From contig NZ_JAVBXR010000115.1 of the NCBI RefSeq assembly GCF_030824455.1, positions 1-32,778 of the forward strand: a DNA stretch of 32,778 nt, read 5' to 3'. Below the pieces are notes generated by a model. It saw only the letters and a list, made by a program, of their open reading frames with translations, ran no database searches and was not told the origin of the DNA. The position numbers and the translations under genes are program-made. This document shows, in pieces, positions 1-8,144 of this stretch; positions within the stretch are counted from its first letter, which is position 1; every line of letters begins with the position of its first letter. The stretch comes from Desulfobulbus sp. GTDB lineage: Bacteria > Desulfobacterota > Desulfobulbia > Desulfobulbales > Desulfobulbaceae.

Positions 1-186
1 AGGGAGTCCCTGTTGCGGCCCCTGGGCGGGCACTGCTGCTGGCGGGGAGGGGGCGTCGATCATCGGCGTGGGCGGGACCGGCGTTGGTTCCTGGGCATGA
101 ATTACGGCGGCGCCGGAGAGGGCCAACAGGGCCAGGCCTCCTAAGAAGAGCAGGCAGGAGGAAAACAGGGAGCGAAGAACGGGCAT
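1..186 (-). CDS. Secreted proline-rich protein, 5' part only
   Basis: The ATG is at 186 and the frame stays open to the left edge of the window (62 codons seen), so the C-terminal part is missing. The first 33 or so residues form a classical signal peptide: MPVLRS, then a long Leu/Phe/Gly core, ending in a VIHA-QE type signal peptidase I site. The mature part begins with a Pro/Ala/Gln-rich low-complexity stretch, which is often a periplasmic linker. An AGGAAA ribosome site lies about 10 bases before the ATG. No domain can be recognised in the visible part, so no function is given. It is divergent from nfeD. Confidence 0.6.
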   Translation of the reverse strand, partial: MPVLRSLFSSCLLFLGGLALLALSGAAVIHAQEPTPVPPTPMIDAPSPPAAVPAQGPQQGLP

Positions 187-291
187 GGAGAAAATTTCCT
201 GAACGCAGGCTGACGTGTTCGTGAGGAATCAGACAGTGGTTGGTTGTTGGCAATGAAGGGCTGGTCTCAATGCTGCATCGACATCATTTCA

Positions 292-320
292 TTTTTAAGG
301 AAGAATGACGATAATAACAA
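292..320 (-). promoter_or_regulatory. Candidate sigma-70 promoter for the left-edge gene
   Basis: On the minus strand TTGTTA (315-320) and TAAAAA (292-297) are 17 bases apart, about 100 bases before the ATG at 186. Both hexamers are imperfect. The 187-509 stretch between the two divergent genes shows no other gene: longer open frames there run antisense to nfeD or lack a ribosome site. Confidence 0.3.
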
Positions 321-449
321 GTGTATAAACTGATGTACCGGGAAAAAACAGCCTTTCCGGCAGATCCTTTCCTGTTTCTCGAGCCTGGAGAACGCTGGAA
401 GGGTGCCTGCGGGGCAGGAGTACGCGGCGCGGACCGGCCTGGTTCTTGT

Positions 450-479
450 TTGACCGGCCCCCTGCGGCTGTGCTATCCT
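450..479 (+). promoter_or_regulatory. Candidate sigma-70 promoter for nfeD-qmcA
   Basis: TTGACC (450-455) and TATCCT (474-479) are separated by 18 bases and sit 30 bases before the nfeD start, with a TTAGGAG ribosome site in between. Confidence 0.45.
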
Positions 480-509
480 CAACGGACACAACATCTTTAG
501 GAGTTCGCC

Positions 510-974
510 ATGTCCCTGCTTTCCCTTTCGCCGGTTTTGCTCTGGTTTCTTGCCGGCCTCGTCTTCTTTGCCTTGGAACTGCTGCTGCCTGGGCTGATCG
601 TCTTTTTTTTCGGCATTGGCGCCTGGTGCGCGGCGCTGGCGGTTTATTGTCTGCCCATGTCCCTGTCCGGGCAGTTGCTGGTGTTTCTCGCGGCCAGTAT
701 TTTGGCCCTGGGCCTGCTGCGTTCCACCCTGAAAAAGGTTTTTTTGGGGCGAAAAATTGACGTCGACGCCATGGAGCGTGGCGTTCCGGACGGAGCCGTC
801 GGCGAGGTGATCGAGGCCATTGCGCCCCCGGCGACCGGCAAGGTTAAATACGGCGGTTCGTTCTGGCTGGCTGCGGCCGATCAACCGATTGCCGTGGGAA
901 CCGTGGTGCGCATCCTGAAAAAAGAAAACCTGATTGTGAACGTCAAACCCGTTGCAACGGAAGGAGAAGCCTGA
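510..974 (+). CDS. nfeD: NfeD-like short membrane protein
   Basis: A 154-residue inner-membrane protein of the short NfeD (YbbK) type. Residues about 7-75 form three closely spaced hydrophobic segments. The rest (about 85-150) is a small soluble beta-rich domain matching the NfeD C-terminal OB fold, with the G-x-V-G-E-V-I start and a G-x-F-W-L core. NfeD proteins pair with SPFH/stomatin proteins in membrane quality control or microdomain organisation. Here the stop overlaps the next start by one base (TGATG), and the next gene is exactly such a partner. The start follows a clear TTAGGAG ribosome site. Family assignment is firm; the cellular role is inferred from the partner. Confidence 0.88.
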   Translation: MSLLSLSPVLLWFLAGLVFFALELLLPGLIVFFFGIGAWCAALAVYCLPMSLSGQLLVFLAASILALGLLRSTLKKVFLGRKIDVDAMERGVPDGAVGEVIEAIAPPATGKVKYGGSFWLAAADQPIAVGTVVRILKKENLIVNVKPVATEGEA

Positions 975-1912
975 TGGACAATGTATTGATCGGCGTTGTC
1001 GCCTTGGTGGTGTTTGTCGTGGTGCTGTTGATGAAAACGGCGGTGGTCGTTGATCAGCAGTATGAGTACGTGATTGAGCGGTTGGGCAAATATCGCACTA
1101 CCTTGGAGGCCGGCTTTCACATCCTGGTTCCGTTTTTCGACAAGGTGGCCTACAAGCGGAGCCTCAAGGAGGAGTCCATCGACATTCCGGCGCAGACCTG
1201 CATTACCGCCGACAACGTGTCCATGGAAATTGACGGTTGTCTGTATCTCCAGGTGATCAATTCCCGTCAGTCCGCCTACGGCATCGACAACTATCATTTC
1301 GCCGTGGCCCAGATGGCGCAGACCAGTTTGCGTTCGGCCATTGGCAAGATCAGTCTCGACAACACCTTTGAGGCCCGGGAAACGCTCAACCGCCAGGTGG
1401 TCGAGGCCCTGGACGAGGCCTCGCAGAACTGGGGCGTTAAAGTGTTGCGCTATGAAATCAAGGACATCCAGCCGCCGCGGAGCGTGCTTGACGCCATGGA
1501 AAAACAGATGAAGGCCGAGCGGGAAAAACGGGCCGAGATCGCCAAATCCGAGGGCGAGCGCCAGTCGATGATCAACCGGGCGGAAGGCGAACGGGCCGAA
1601 GCCATTGCTCGTTCCGAGGGCGAGAAGACCCGGCGGATCAACGAGGCAGAAGGTCAGGCCCAGGAAATCCTCAAGGTGGCGGAAGCGACCGCCGAGGGCA
1701 TCCGGAGGGTGGCTGACTCGCTCAGCGTTCCGGGCGGTCAGGATGCGGCCAATCTTGAGGTGGCAAAAAAATACCTCGATCAGTTCGGCAAGCTGGCCAA
1801 GGAAAACAACACCATGATTGTCCCCGCCAATCTTGCCGATGTCTCGTCCATGGTGGCGACCGTGATGACCACCCTGGAACACGCCAAAAAGAAAGAGCAG
1901 CTGGTCGGATAA
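974..1912 (+). CDS. qmcA: SPFH/stomatin-like protein, QmcA type
   Basis: A 312-residue band-7/SPFH protein. One N-terminal membrane anchor (about residues 3-24, rich in Val/Leu) is followed by the SPFH domain starting near VVDQQYEYVIERLGKY, then a charged coiled coil (about 175-250) with repeated E-G-E/R-A-E units typical of stomatins. Members oligomerise at the membrane and scaffold proteases or lipid microdomains; the nfeD partner directly upstream supports a joint complex. Length and order match E. coli QmcA/YbbK. A hairpin terminator follows the stop, so nfeD-qmcA is a two-gene operon. Confidence 0.92.
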   Translation: MDNVLIGVVALVVFVVVLLMKTAVVVDQQYEYVIERLGKYRTTLEAGFHILVPFFDKVAYKRSLKEESIDIPAQTCITADNVSMEIDGCLYLQVINSRQSAYGIDNYHFAVAQMAQTSLRSAIGKISLDNTFEARETLNRQVVEALDEASQNWGVKVLRYEIKDIQPPRSVLDAMEKQMKAEREKRAEIAKSEGERQSMINRAEGERAEAIARSEGEKTRRINEAEGQAQEILKVAEATAEGIRRVADSLSVPGGQDAANLEVAKKYLDQFGKLAKENNTMIVPANLADVSSMVATVMTTLEHAKKKEQLVG

Positions 1913-1926
1913 TCTGCTGTCGCTCC

Positions 1927-1961
1927 AGCCCGCCGCTTGTTGCAGGGCGGGCTTCCTCTTT
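1927..1961 (+). terminator. Intrinsic terminator after qmcA
   Basis: An 8-bp GC-rich perfect stem (AGCCCGCC 1927-1934 with GGCGGGCT 1946-1953), an 11-base loop and a following T-rich TCCTCTTT run. It ends the nfeD-qmcA unit. The T run is interrupted, so strength is uncertain. Confidence 0.6.
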
Positions 1962-2054
1962 GCCCCGCCTTGCCCCCGCTTCCTCACAATCCTCTTTGAC
2001 GGCTATTGAATTAGGAATGGTTTTTATTTGCTGTGGTTATTAAAATGGGCAGTT

Positions 2055-2954
2055 ATGGGAACGATCTTCGCCATTAAACGCTACGCCATTCACGATGGCC
2101 CCAATATCCGGACAACCGTGTTTTTCAAAGGCTGTCCGCTCTCCTGCTGGTGGTGTCACAACCCCGAAGGCATTGACCCCGCCGTTGCACTGGTCTGGGA
2201 CAGAGGCAAATGCGTGGGCTGCTCCGCCTGTCTGCAAAAGTGTCCAAGCCACAGCCTTGTTGCCGCGCCCGAAGGCGTTGTCTGGCGGCGGGAGAGTTGT
2301 CTGGGCTGCGGCGATTGCGCCGAAACCTGCCCCGCCTTGGCCCTTGAGGCCACGGGGCGTGAGGCGAGCGTCGACGAGGTGATGACCGCCGTTGTCCAGG
2401 ATCAGCCTTTTTTTGATCAATCGGGCGGCGGGGTTACTTTTTCCGGCGGTGAACCGCTTGCCCAGCCGGAATTTCTGCTGGCCCTGCTCAGGGAATGCGG
2501 CCGGCTCGGCATCCACCGGGCCGTGGACACTTCAGGTTTTGCGTCTGCCGATGTCCTGTTGCAAGTTGCCGAAAAAGCAGATCTTTTTTTGTTTGACCTC
2601 AAGCTGATGGACAGAGACAGACACCGGCTGTTTACCGGCGTGTCCAACGCGCCGATCCTGGACAACCTCCGCCTGCTGGCGGAGCGGGGAATGGCTGTGC
2701 AGGTTCGCCTGCCGCTGATTGCCGGCGTCAACGACGACGTCGCCAACCTCCAGGCCGTCGGCGCCTTTGTCGCCGCGCTGGCAGGGGTTGACGCCGTCGA
2801 TCTGCTCCCCTATCACGGGGCGGCGGCCGCCAAATACCGCAAACTCAATCTGCCCTACAAGGGCGCGCATTTTGCTCCGGCGCCGCCGGAATCGCTGCGT
2901 GGGGCCATGACCATACTGCAACAGTGCGGACTTGCGGTCCGCATCGGAGGATAA
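2055..2954 (+). CDS. Glycyl radical enzyme activase (radical SAM)
   Basis: A 299-residue activating enzyme that uses S-adenosylmethionine and a [4Fe-4S] cluster to create the glycyl radical on its partner enzyme, encoded 2 bases downstream. The N-terminus has the family's YAIHDGPNIRTTVFFKGCP signature, with the radical SAM cluster cysteines C27-x3-C31-x2-C34. An inserted ferredoxin-like domain carries two more cluster motifs (C53/C56/C59/C63 and C82/C85/C88/C92), as in activases of glycerol dehydratase, choline lyase and HypD, but not PFL-activase. The GGE motif (FSGGEPL) follows. I chose the ATG at 2055 because conservation begins there; a TTG at 2028 is possible. No convincing promoter was found upstream, although a lone TTGACG lies at 1996. 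Confidence 0.92.
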   Translation: MGTIFAIKRYAIHDGPNIRTTVFFKGCPLSCWWCHNPEGIDPAVALVWDRGKCVGCSACLQKCPSHSLVAAPEGVVWRRESCLGCGDCAETCPALALEATGREASVDEVMTAVVQDQPFFDQSGGGVTFSGGEPLAQPEFLLALLRECGRLGIHRAVDTSGFASADVLLQVAEKADLFLFDLKLMDRDRHRLFTGVSNAPILDNLRLLAERGMAVQVRLPLIAGVNDDVANLQAVGAFVAALAGVDAVDLLPYHGAAAAKYRKLNLPYKGAHFAPAPPESLRGAMTILQQCGLAVRIGG

Positions 2955-2956
2955 CC

Positions 2957-5317
2957 ATGCATGCCAGAATTGCGCGATTGCGCGCTCAAAGTTTCGTCGC
3001 CCGCCCGGCGATCTCGATTGAGCGGGCCCTGCTCGAAACCGAATTCTATCGGGAGCACAGCGGCAAGCACAGCCTGCCGGTGCTGCGGGCTCTGCTCTTT
3101 AAGCATCTCTGCGAGCACAAAACGCTCTACATCGGCGAGGATGAACTCCTGGTCGGCGAGCGCGGACCGGCTCCCAAGGCGGTGTCGACCTTCCCCGAGC
3201 TGACCTGCCACAGCGCCGACGACCTGCGGATTTTAAACAGCCGGGCCATGACCAGCTACGCGGTCGATCCCCAGGACATCGAAACCTACGAGCGCGAGGT
3301 CATTCCCTACTGGCAGGGCCGTTCGATGCGCGACCGGATTTTCAGCCAGGCTCCCCAGGCGTGGCGCGACGCCTACCGCGCCGGCATGTTCACCGAGTTC
3401 ATGGAGCAGCGGGCGCCGGGCCACACCGCCCTGGACGGCGCGATCTATCGCAGCGGCATGCGCGATGTCCAGATGCGCATTCGCGAGCGGCTCAAGCGGC
3501 TCGATTACCACCACGATCCGGAGGCCTCGGACCGCTGCGAACAGCTCCGGGCCATGGACATCGCCTGCGAGGCGGCGATCATCTTTGCCCGCCGCCACGC
3601 CGATCTGGCCGAAGAAATGGCGAAAACCGCAGCCATCCCGCAGCGGCGGGAAGAGCTCCAGCGTATTGCCCAGGTCTGCCGCCGGGTTCCTGAGCATGCC
3701 CCGCGCACCCTCCATGAGGCCCTGCAGACCTACTGGTTTGTCCATCTCGGCACAATCACCGAGCTCAACGGCTGGGACGCGATGTCGCCCGGTCATCTTG
3801 ATCAGCACCTGCAGCCCTTTTACGAGCAGGATCTGCGCGCCGGCCTCCTGGATCGGGACGGGGCCAAGGAGCTGCTGGCCTGCCTGTGGATCAAGATCAA
3901 CAACCACACCGCCCCGCCCAAGGTGGGGGTCACGGCCAAGGAGAGCGGCACCTACAACGATTTTACCCAGATCAACCTCGGCGGCGTCCACCGCGACGGC
4001 AGCGACGGGGTGAGCGAGTTCTCCCTGATTGCCCTGGAGGTCACCGACGAGCTGCACCTGCTGCAGCCCCAGCCCAGCGTCCACATCAGCAGCAAAACCC
4101 CAGCTCGTTTTCTCAAGGCTGCGGCGCGGGTGATCCGCAAAGGGTACGGGTATCCCTCGGTGTTCAACACCGACGCGGTGATCATGGAGCAGGTGCGGAT
4201 GGGCAAGAGCATCGAGGACGCCCGCGAAGGCGGCACCAGCGGCTGCATCGAGACCGGGGCCTTTGGCAAGGAGGCCTACATCCTCACCGGCTATCTCAAT
4301 GTGCCGAAAATCCTGGAAGTGACCCTGAACAACGGGGTGGACCCACTCAGCGGCGCGCGGGTGGGCATTGCAACCGGCGATCCGCGTTCGTTTGCCGATT
4401 TTGATCAGCTCTATGCGGCCTTTGTCCGCCAGCTCGAATACATGGTTGATCTCAAGATTGGGATGAACAACTATATCGAGCGGATGTACGCCAAATACTC
4501 GCCGGCCCCGTTTTTGTCGGCAGTGATTGAGGGTTGCATCGAAAAGGGGCGCGACTACTACGACGGCGGCCCCCGCTACAACACCACCTACATCCAGTGC
4601 TGCGGCATCGGCACCGTCACCGACAGCCTGTCGGCGATCAAAACCCATGTGTACGAGCGGCAAGGCCTGTCCTGGGACCGGTTGCTGGGCGCCCTGGCCA
4701 ACAATTTTACCGGCGACGAACCCCTGCGCCTGACCCTGTGGAACAAGACCCCGTTCTTCGGCAACGACGACGACCGGGCCGACAGCCTGATGCAGCGGGT
4801 CTACGCCAGCCTGTTTGCCGCCATCGACGGCAAACCCAACACCAAGGGCACGGTCTATCGCCTCAATATGCTTTCCACCACCTGCCACGTCTATTTCGGC
4901 AAGATGTTGGGGGCCACGCCCAACGGCCGTCTGGCCCATCTGCCCGAATCGGACGGGACCTCGCCCTCGCACGGCGCCGACCGCCACGGACCAACCGCAG
5001 TGATCAAATCGATGGCCAAGATGGATCAGGCCAAGTCCGGCGGCACCCTGCTCAACCAGCGGTTTCTGCCCAGCGTCCTGGCCACGGAACAGGATCTTGA
5101 CCAGCTGTGCGGCCTGATCCGCACCTATTTCGCCCTGGGCGGACATCACATCCAGTTCAATGTGGTCGACACCGCCACCTTGCGCCAGGCGCAGCAGGTG
5201 CCGGACGACTACCGCAATCTGCTGGTTCGGGTGGCAGGGTACAGCGATTATTTTGTGGATCTCGACGCCGATCACCAGGAGGAGATCATCCGGCGGACCG
5301 CGCAGGAGTTTGCTTGA
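2957..5317 (+). CDS. hypD: Glycyl radical enzyme, probable trans-4-hydroxyproline dehydratase (HypD-like)
   Basis: A 786-residue glycyl radical enzyme. The catalytic thiyl cysteine is C430 in GTSGCIETGAFGKEAY, the general base is E432, and the radical glycine is G761 in VRVAGYSDYF, 25 residues from the end. The start ATG follows GGAGG with 6 bases spacing. From memory of the Clostridioides difficile HypD sequence, much of the chain looks similar (FTEFMEQRAPGHT with H156, KESGTYNDF, the Tyr 16 residues after the Cys, TTCHVYFG, GGTLLNQRF), and HypD is about 790 residues. HypD dehydrates trans-4-hydroxy-L-proline to pyrroline-5-carboxylate. Lyases such as isethionate sulfite-lyase share the fold, so substrate is inferred. 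No pyrroline-5-carboxylate reductase gene is nearby. The enzyme would be cytoplasmic and oxygen-sensitive, which implies anaerobic life. Confidence 0.8.
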   Translation: MHARIARLRAQSFVARPAISIERALLETEFYREHSGKHSLPVLRALLFKHLCEHKTLYIGEDELLVGERGPAPKAVSTFPELTCHSADDLRILNSRAMTSYAVDPQDIETYEREVIPYWQGRSMRDRIFSQAPQAWRDAYRAGMFTEFMEQRAPGHTALDGAIYRSGMRDVQMRIRERLKRLDYHHDPEASDRCEQLRAMDIACEAAIIFARRHADLAEEMAKTAAIPQRREELQRIAQVCRRVPEHAPRTLHEALQTYWFVHLGTITELNGWDAMSPGHLDQHLQPFYEQDLRAGLLDRDGAKELLACLWIKINNHTAPPKVGVTAKESGTYNDFTQINLGGVHRDGSDGVSEFSLIALEVTDELHLLQPQPSVHISSKTPARFLKAAARVIRKGYGYPSVFNTDAVIMEQVRMGKSIEDAREGGTSGCIETGAFGKEAYILTGYLNVPKILEVTLNNGVDPLSGARVGIATGDPRSFADFDQLYAAFVRQLEYMVDLKIGMNNYIERMYAKYSPAPFLSAVIEGCIEKGRDYYDGGPRYNTTYIQCCGIGTVTDSLSAIKTHVYERQGLSWDRLLGALANNFTGDEPLRLTLWNKTPFFGNDDDRADSLMQRVYASLFAAIDGKPNTKGTVYRLNMLSTTCHVYFGKMLGATPNGRLAHLPESDGTSPSHGADRHGPTAVIKSMAKMDQAKSGGTLLNQRFLPSVLATEQDLDQLCGLIRTYFALGGHHIQFNVVDTATLRQAQQVPDDYRNLLVRVAGYSDYFVDLDADHQEEIIRRTAQEFA

Positions 5318-5348
5318 AGGGGGAGGGAGCGGAGAGGGGCGGGCCGGA

Positions 5349-6287
5349 TTACGGCCGCAGGTCCGGTTTGGCTGCGGCGAGCGGCGCTTCCGGGTGAATC
5401 AGGCGGGCAACCGCGACCAGGGTGTCGGCAAAGGTGGCCGGAGACGGGCTACAGACCAGATCCGGGTCCATCACATGCACCCGGCTGCTGCGGCTTGCCT
5501 CAAGGGCGGCAAAGCTGAGCCAGTGTTTTTTTTCTTCGGCGCCGACGCCGTGTTCCGACCCCATCACCGCGATGATGATCAGATCCGGATTCAGGGCCAG
5601 GACCTGCTCGGTTTTCATGGCCCCGGAAACCTGATCGCCGGCAATATTGACCCCGCCGCCCAGTTCAATGAAATCGTTGGTGAACGAGCTTTTGATTGAA
5701 GAGAACAACGGATGGGCGCCGACCTGGAGGAACACTTTGCGCCGGGGAAGGGGGGCCACCGCTTGCTGGACGGCCTCGACCTTGCGTCTGGCCTCACCGA
5801 CAATGGCTTCGGCCCGGTCGCGCAAGCCCAGCATCTGGCCCAGGCGGAGAAAGTGCTCACCGATGCCCTCAAAGGAGGACGGCTGGCGAAAGGCCTCCAC
5901 CCGGAAACCCAGCTGCCGCAGCTTGGCAACCTGCTGAGGCGGCGTCAGGTTGCTGGCCAGAATCAGGTCCGGCCGCAGGCTGACGATTTTTTCAATGCTC
6001 AATTCCTGGACCGAGCCGACCTTTTCCTTGGTGCGGGCGGCCTCCGGTCGCTGGCAATAGATGGTGTCGCCCACCAGGCTGTCGCCCGCGCCGAGGAGAA
6101 AGATGTTCTCGGTGATCAGGGGCCCCAGGGAAACGATGCGCGCCTGAGACGGACGCAGCGCGCCCTCAGCCTCCGCAGCGCGGGCTGAAGGCTGACCACC
6201 CGCGATCAAGGCCAACAACAAAAGCAGAAGGCTGAATCGCCGCCTCGTTGCTGGTCCTTGGCGTCTGCCCGGCCAGAGTCGCTTCAC
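5349..6287 (-). CDS. Periplasmic ABC substrate-binding protein, BtuF/cobalamin or iron-chelate type
   Basis: A 312-residue class III (helical-backbone) periplasmic binding protein. It starts at GTG 6287 with an Arg-rich n-region, a Leu-rich core and a probable SARA-AE cleavage site near residue 37. Mature-domain landmarks are RIVSLGPLITENIFLLGAGD (first lobe), LRPDLILAS, and NPDLIIIAVMG plus VHVMDPDLVC in the second lobe. This family delivers vitamin B12, haem or ferric siderophores to ABC importers. No permease or ATPase gene lies next to it, so it is an orphan. The riboswitch-controlled cob operon elsewhere in the window makes corrinoid a reasonable guess, but not proof. It converges with the glycyl radical gene and lies 48 bases after the acidic-tailed gene. 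Confidence 0.8.
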   Translation of the reverse strand: MKRLWPGRRQGPATRRRFSLLLLLLALIAGGQPSARAAEAEGALRPSQARIVSLGPLITENIFLLGAGDSLVGDTIYCQRPEAARTKEKVGSVQELSIEKIVSLRPDLILASNLTPPQQVAKLRQLGFRVEAFRQPSSFEGIGEHFLRLGQMLGLRDRAEAIVGEARRKVEAVQQAVAPLPRRKVFLQVGAHPLFSSIKSSFTNDFIELGGGVNIAGDQVSGAMKTEQVLALNPDLIIIAVMGSEHGVGAEEKKHWLSFAALEASRSSRVHVMDPDLVCSPSPATFADTLVAVARLIHPEAPLAAAKPDLRP

Positions 6288-6335
6288 GGCAACGGAACGT
6301 GTGCCGCCCGCCGAGAGCCAGGCACAAGCTGCGTC

Positions 6336-6689
6336 TCAGATGACGTCGTCGTCGCTGAGATCATCTTCTTCGTCGACGTCTTCCCCGTCCAGATCGTCCT
6401 CCGTGTCGTCAACATAGATCTCCTCTTCCTCGAATTCCTCGTCTTCAGGCGAGATTTCCGGGGTTGAGGCGTCGTCGGGCGAACGGACAGCCTTGGGGAT
6501 TTTGGATTCCGGGAGCACGAATTCGCGGATTTTCTCCACTTCATCGGGAAGGAGAAGGTCGGCCTGGCAGATGCGGCATCCTTTGACGTGTTGATCGACA
6601 AACTGCATCATGCGAGCCGGAGCCATGGTTTCCTGTTTTACCCGGCTATACCAGTCTTTAACGAGACGTATCAGTTGTTCACATTCCAT
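6336..6689 (-). CDS. Small unknown protein with CxxC and acidic tail
   Basis: A 117-residue protein from ATG 6689. An in-frame TTG at 6782 would add 31 polar residues but leave only 25 bases to selC. Neither start has a good ribosome site. Residues 1-60 look helical and hold a histidine/cysteine motif, DQHVKGCRICQADLLLP, possibly a small metal site with the nearby H. The last 40 residues are almost all Asp/Glu (two runs such as EDEEFEEEE and DEEDDLSDDD). I do not recognise a family. Its position just upstream of the orphan binding-protein gene on the same strand suggests co-transcription. Confidence 0.6.
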   Translation of the reverse strand: MECEQLIRLVKDWYSRVKQETMAPARMMQFVDQHVKGCRICQADLLLPDEVEKIREFVLPESKIPKAVRSPDDASTPEISPEDEEFEEEEIYVDDTEDDLDGEDVDEEDDLSDDDVI

Positions 6690-6766
6690 TGGAAAATCGA
6701 GGGTGCGTTGCTTGCGCGGACCGTTTGTCTGGTCTGCGTGATTTGAGGGGGAAGAATAAGAAACTG

Positions 6767-6795
6767 TTGTTTTTCTGCTCAATAAATATTAGATT
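6767..6795 (+). promoter_or_regulatory. Candidate promoter for selC
   Basis: TTGTTT (6767-6772) and TAGATT (6790-6795) are 17 bases apart in an AT-rich patch, with 12 bases from the -10 box to the first base of the tRNA. Confidence 0.45.
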
Positions 6796-6807
6796 TCACT
6801 ACTGATC

Positions 6808-6905
6808 GGAAGTGGAAAGGGCTCTGGTGGCTCTCCCGGACTTCAAATCCGGTGTGTCGGGTGAATAGCCCGGCAGGTGGGTTCGATTCCCATGCACTTC
6901 CGCCA
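6808..6905 (+). tRNA. selC: tRNA-Sec (UCA anticodon)
   Basis: A 98-base selenocysteine tRNA with encoded CCA (6903-6905) and G discriminator. The acceptor arm GGAAGTG pairs with CACTTCC; the eighth pair expected in bacterial tRNA-Sec would be a G-G mismatch here. The anticodon stem-loop is CCGGA-CTTCAAA-TCCGG, giving UCA. The D arm is long (AGGGC/GCTCT), and the extra arm is long with a CGGG/CCCG stem, as in class II tRNA-Sec. The T arm holds GGTTCGATTCC. A T-rich run follows immediately (6906 on) and may end the transcript. It shows that the organism decodes UGA as selenocysteine; I found no selenoprotein gene within this window. Confidence 0.96.
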
Positions 6906-6952
6906 TTTTTTTTATTTTTCCACGCCAGTGTTCGCCCTCATTTTATCCTGAA

Positions 6953-7129
6953 TCAAATTCCTCTGTCAATTCTCTTTTTCCCGCATCTGTCAAGGAAAAA
7001 AGCATGGTTGGTCGGCGAAAAAGGCCTTGTCGCTTGTGCGACCCTGAGCGCCTCCGCCAGTTTTTTCAGCTCGCCAATCGACGCCTGCAGGCTGTCTTTC
7101 CCCGTCTGAGTATAGGCAATTCTTGCCAA
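6953..7129 (-). pseudogene. Possible gene remnant downstream of selC
   Basis: The gene-free stretch 6906-7349 contains a minus-strand open frame whose first 35 codons (from a TTG at 7129) read as a plausible amphipathic helix, LARIAYTQTGKDSLQASIG then ELKKLAEAL. It is bounded upstream in frame by a stop, lacks a ribosome site and degrades toward its end. It could be the relic of a larger gene. The rest of the stretch, including the AT-rich patch near 7255-7300, shows nothing I can name. Confidence 0.2.
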
Positions 7130-7349
7130 TTCGCTGCCAGCCGGTCATGGGGCGATGCGGCCAAGCCCTGTCCGGGTTGACCGCGCAAGCGCGACGGAGC
7201 GCCTCGCCCCCCGTTCGTCGTCAAAAAAGCACGGTGGGAAACATCGAGTCCTGTTGTTTAATGATCTGAAATTATAAGATAAAATAATGTTTTGAAATGA
7301 ACGGGGCGGCAGTCTGCGGGCCTTCACAAGGTGTTTTTCTTGTCCAGGT

Positions 7350-8021
7350 TCAATGCATTCCTCTTGCCCCCGGAATAATATAGAGCAGCACTGCAAAATA
7401 GTGGGAAATGCTGCCTGCCAGGACAAAAAGGTGCCAGATGGCGTGGTTGTAGGGCAGGCGCTCCCAGAGATAAAACACGATGCCGCCGGTGTAGGCAAGT
7501 CCGCCGGAAAGCAGCAACCAAAGGCCGCCGCTGCCGACGTTGTGCATCATCGGTTTGACAGCGGCCACCACCGCCCAGCCCATAATGACATAGAGCGCGA
7601 GCAGGCAGGCGCGAAAACGGCGCAGTCGAGTGGTTTCAATCAATATGCCCAAGGTTGCCAAACCCCAGATCACGCCAAACAGAGTCCACCCCCAGGGCCC
7701 GTGCAGGCTGACCAGGGTAATCGGCGTATAGGTGCCGGCAATGAGCACCAGGATGGCGGAGTGATCGAGAATGCGCAGGATGGGCTTGGCGGCGGGATGC
7801 TGGACGGCGTGGTAGAGGGTTGAGGCCAGGTAGAGCAGGATCAGGGCCGCGCCAAAGATCGAGCAGCTGACGATGTGCCAGGCGTTGCCGTACAGGGCGG
7901 CAAAGACAATCAGCACCACCAGCCCGGCGACGGCAAGAACGACCCCCAGGCCGTGGGTGAGGCTGTTGGCGATTTCTTCGCCCTTGCTGTAACGGGTGGA
8001 CGGTGGCTGGGAGTGGGACAT
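7350..8021 (-). CDS. Hemolysin III / TrhA family membrane protein
   Basis: A 223-residue integral membrane protein of the PAQR-like hemolysin III family with seven hydrophobic segments. Conserved features are GEEIANSLTHGLG near the N-terminus (His23), STLYHA followed by LDHSAI, and the C-terminal WERLPYNHAIWHLFVLAGSISHY, whose histidines form the family's metal site. In E. coli the relative TrhA affects membrane energetics; despite the name, haemolysis is not the normal role. I chose ATG 8021 because the family begins there; an upstream ATG at 8063 adds 14 unconserved residues. No ribosome site is obvious. The 123 bases to the next upstream gene hold no clear promoter. Confidence 0.88.
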   Translation of the reverse strand: MSHSQPPSTRYSKGEEIANSLTHGLGVVLAVAGLVVLIVFAALYGNAWHIVSCSIFGAALILLYLASTLYHAVQHPAAKPILRILDHSAILVLIAGTYTPITLVSLHGPWGWTLFGVIWGLATLGILIETTRLRRFRACLLALYVIMGWAVVAAVKPMMHNVGSGGLWLLLSGGLAYTGGIVFYLWERLPYNHAIWHLFVLAGSISHYFAVLLYIIPGARGMH

Positions 8022-8144
8022 GGCGCATGAGAATGTTGAGGGAAGGCATATTGCCTGAAGCATGGTGCAACTGTGCCTCGTACTTTAGTGCGCCTGTTCA
8101 TGCTTGTCCATCCGCTTTTCCGGCAGGGAGCGGGGCGGCCGGGT

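Noticed and set aside
2018..2032. Possible sigma-54 site (TGG...TTGC) before the activase
   Set aside because: Only 9 bases separate the GG and GC elements, where 10 are required.
3233..5275. 680-codon open frame antisense to the glycyl radical gene
   Set aside because: It is a mirror of a GC-rich coding strand; the plus strand encodes a complete enzyme with all catalytic motifs.
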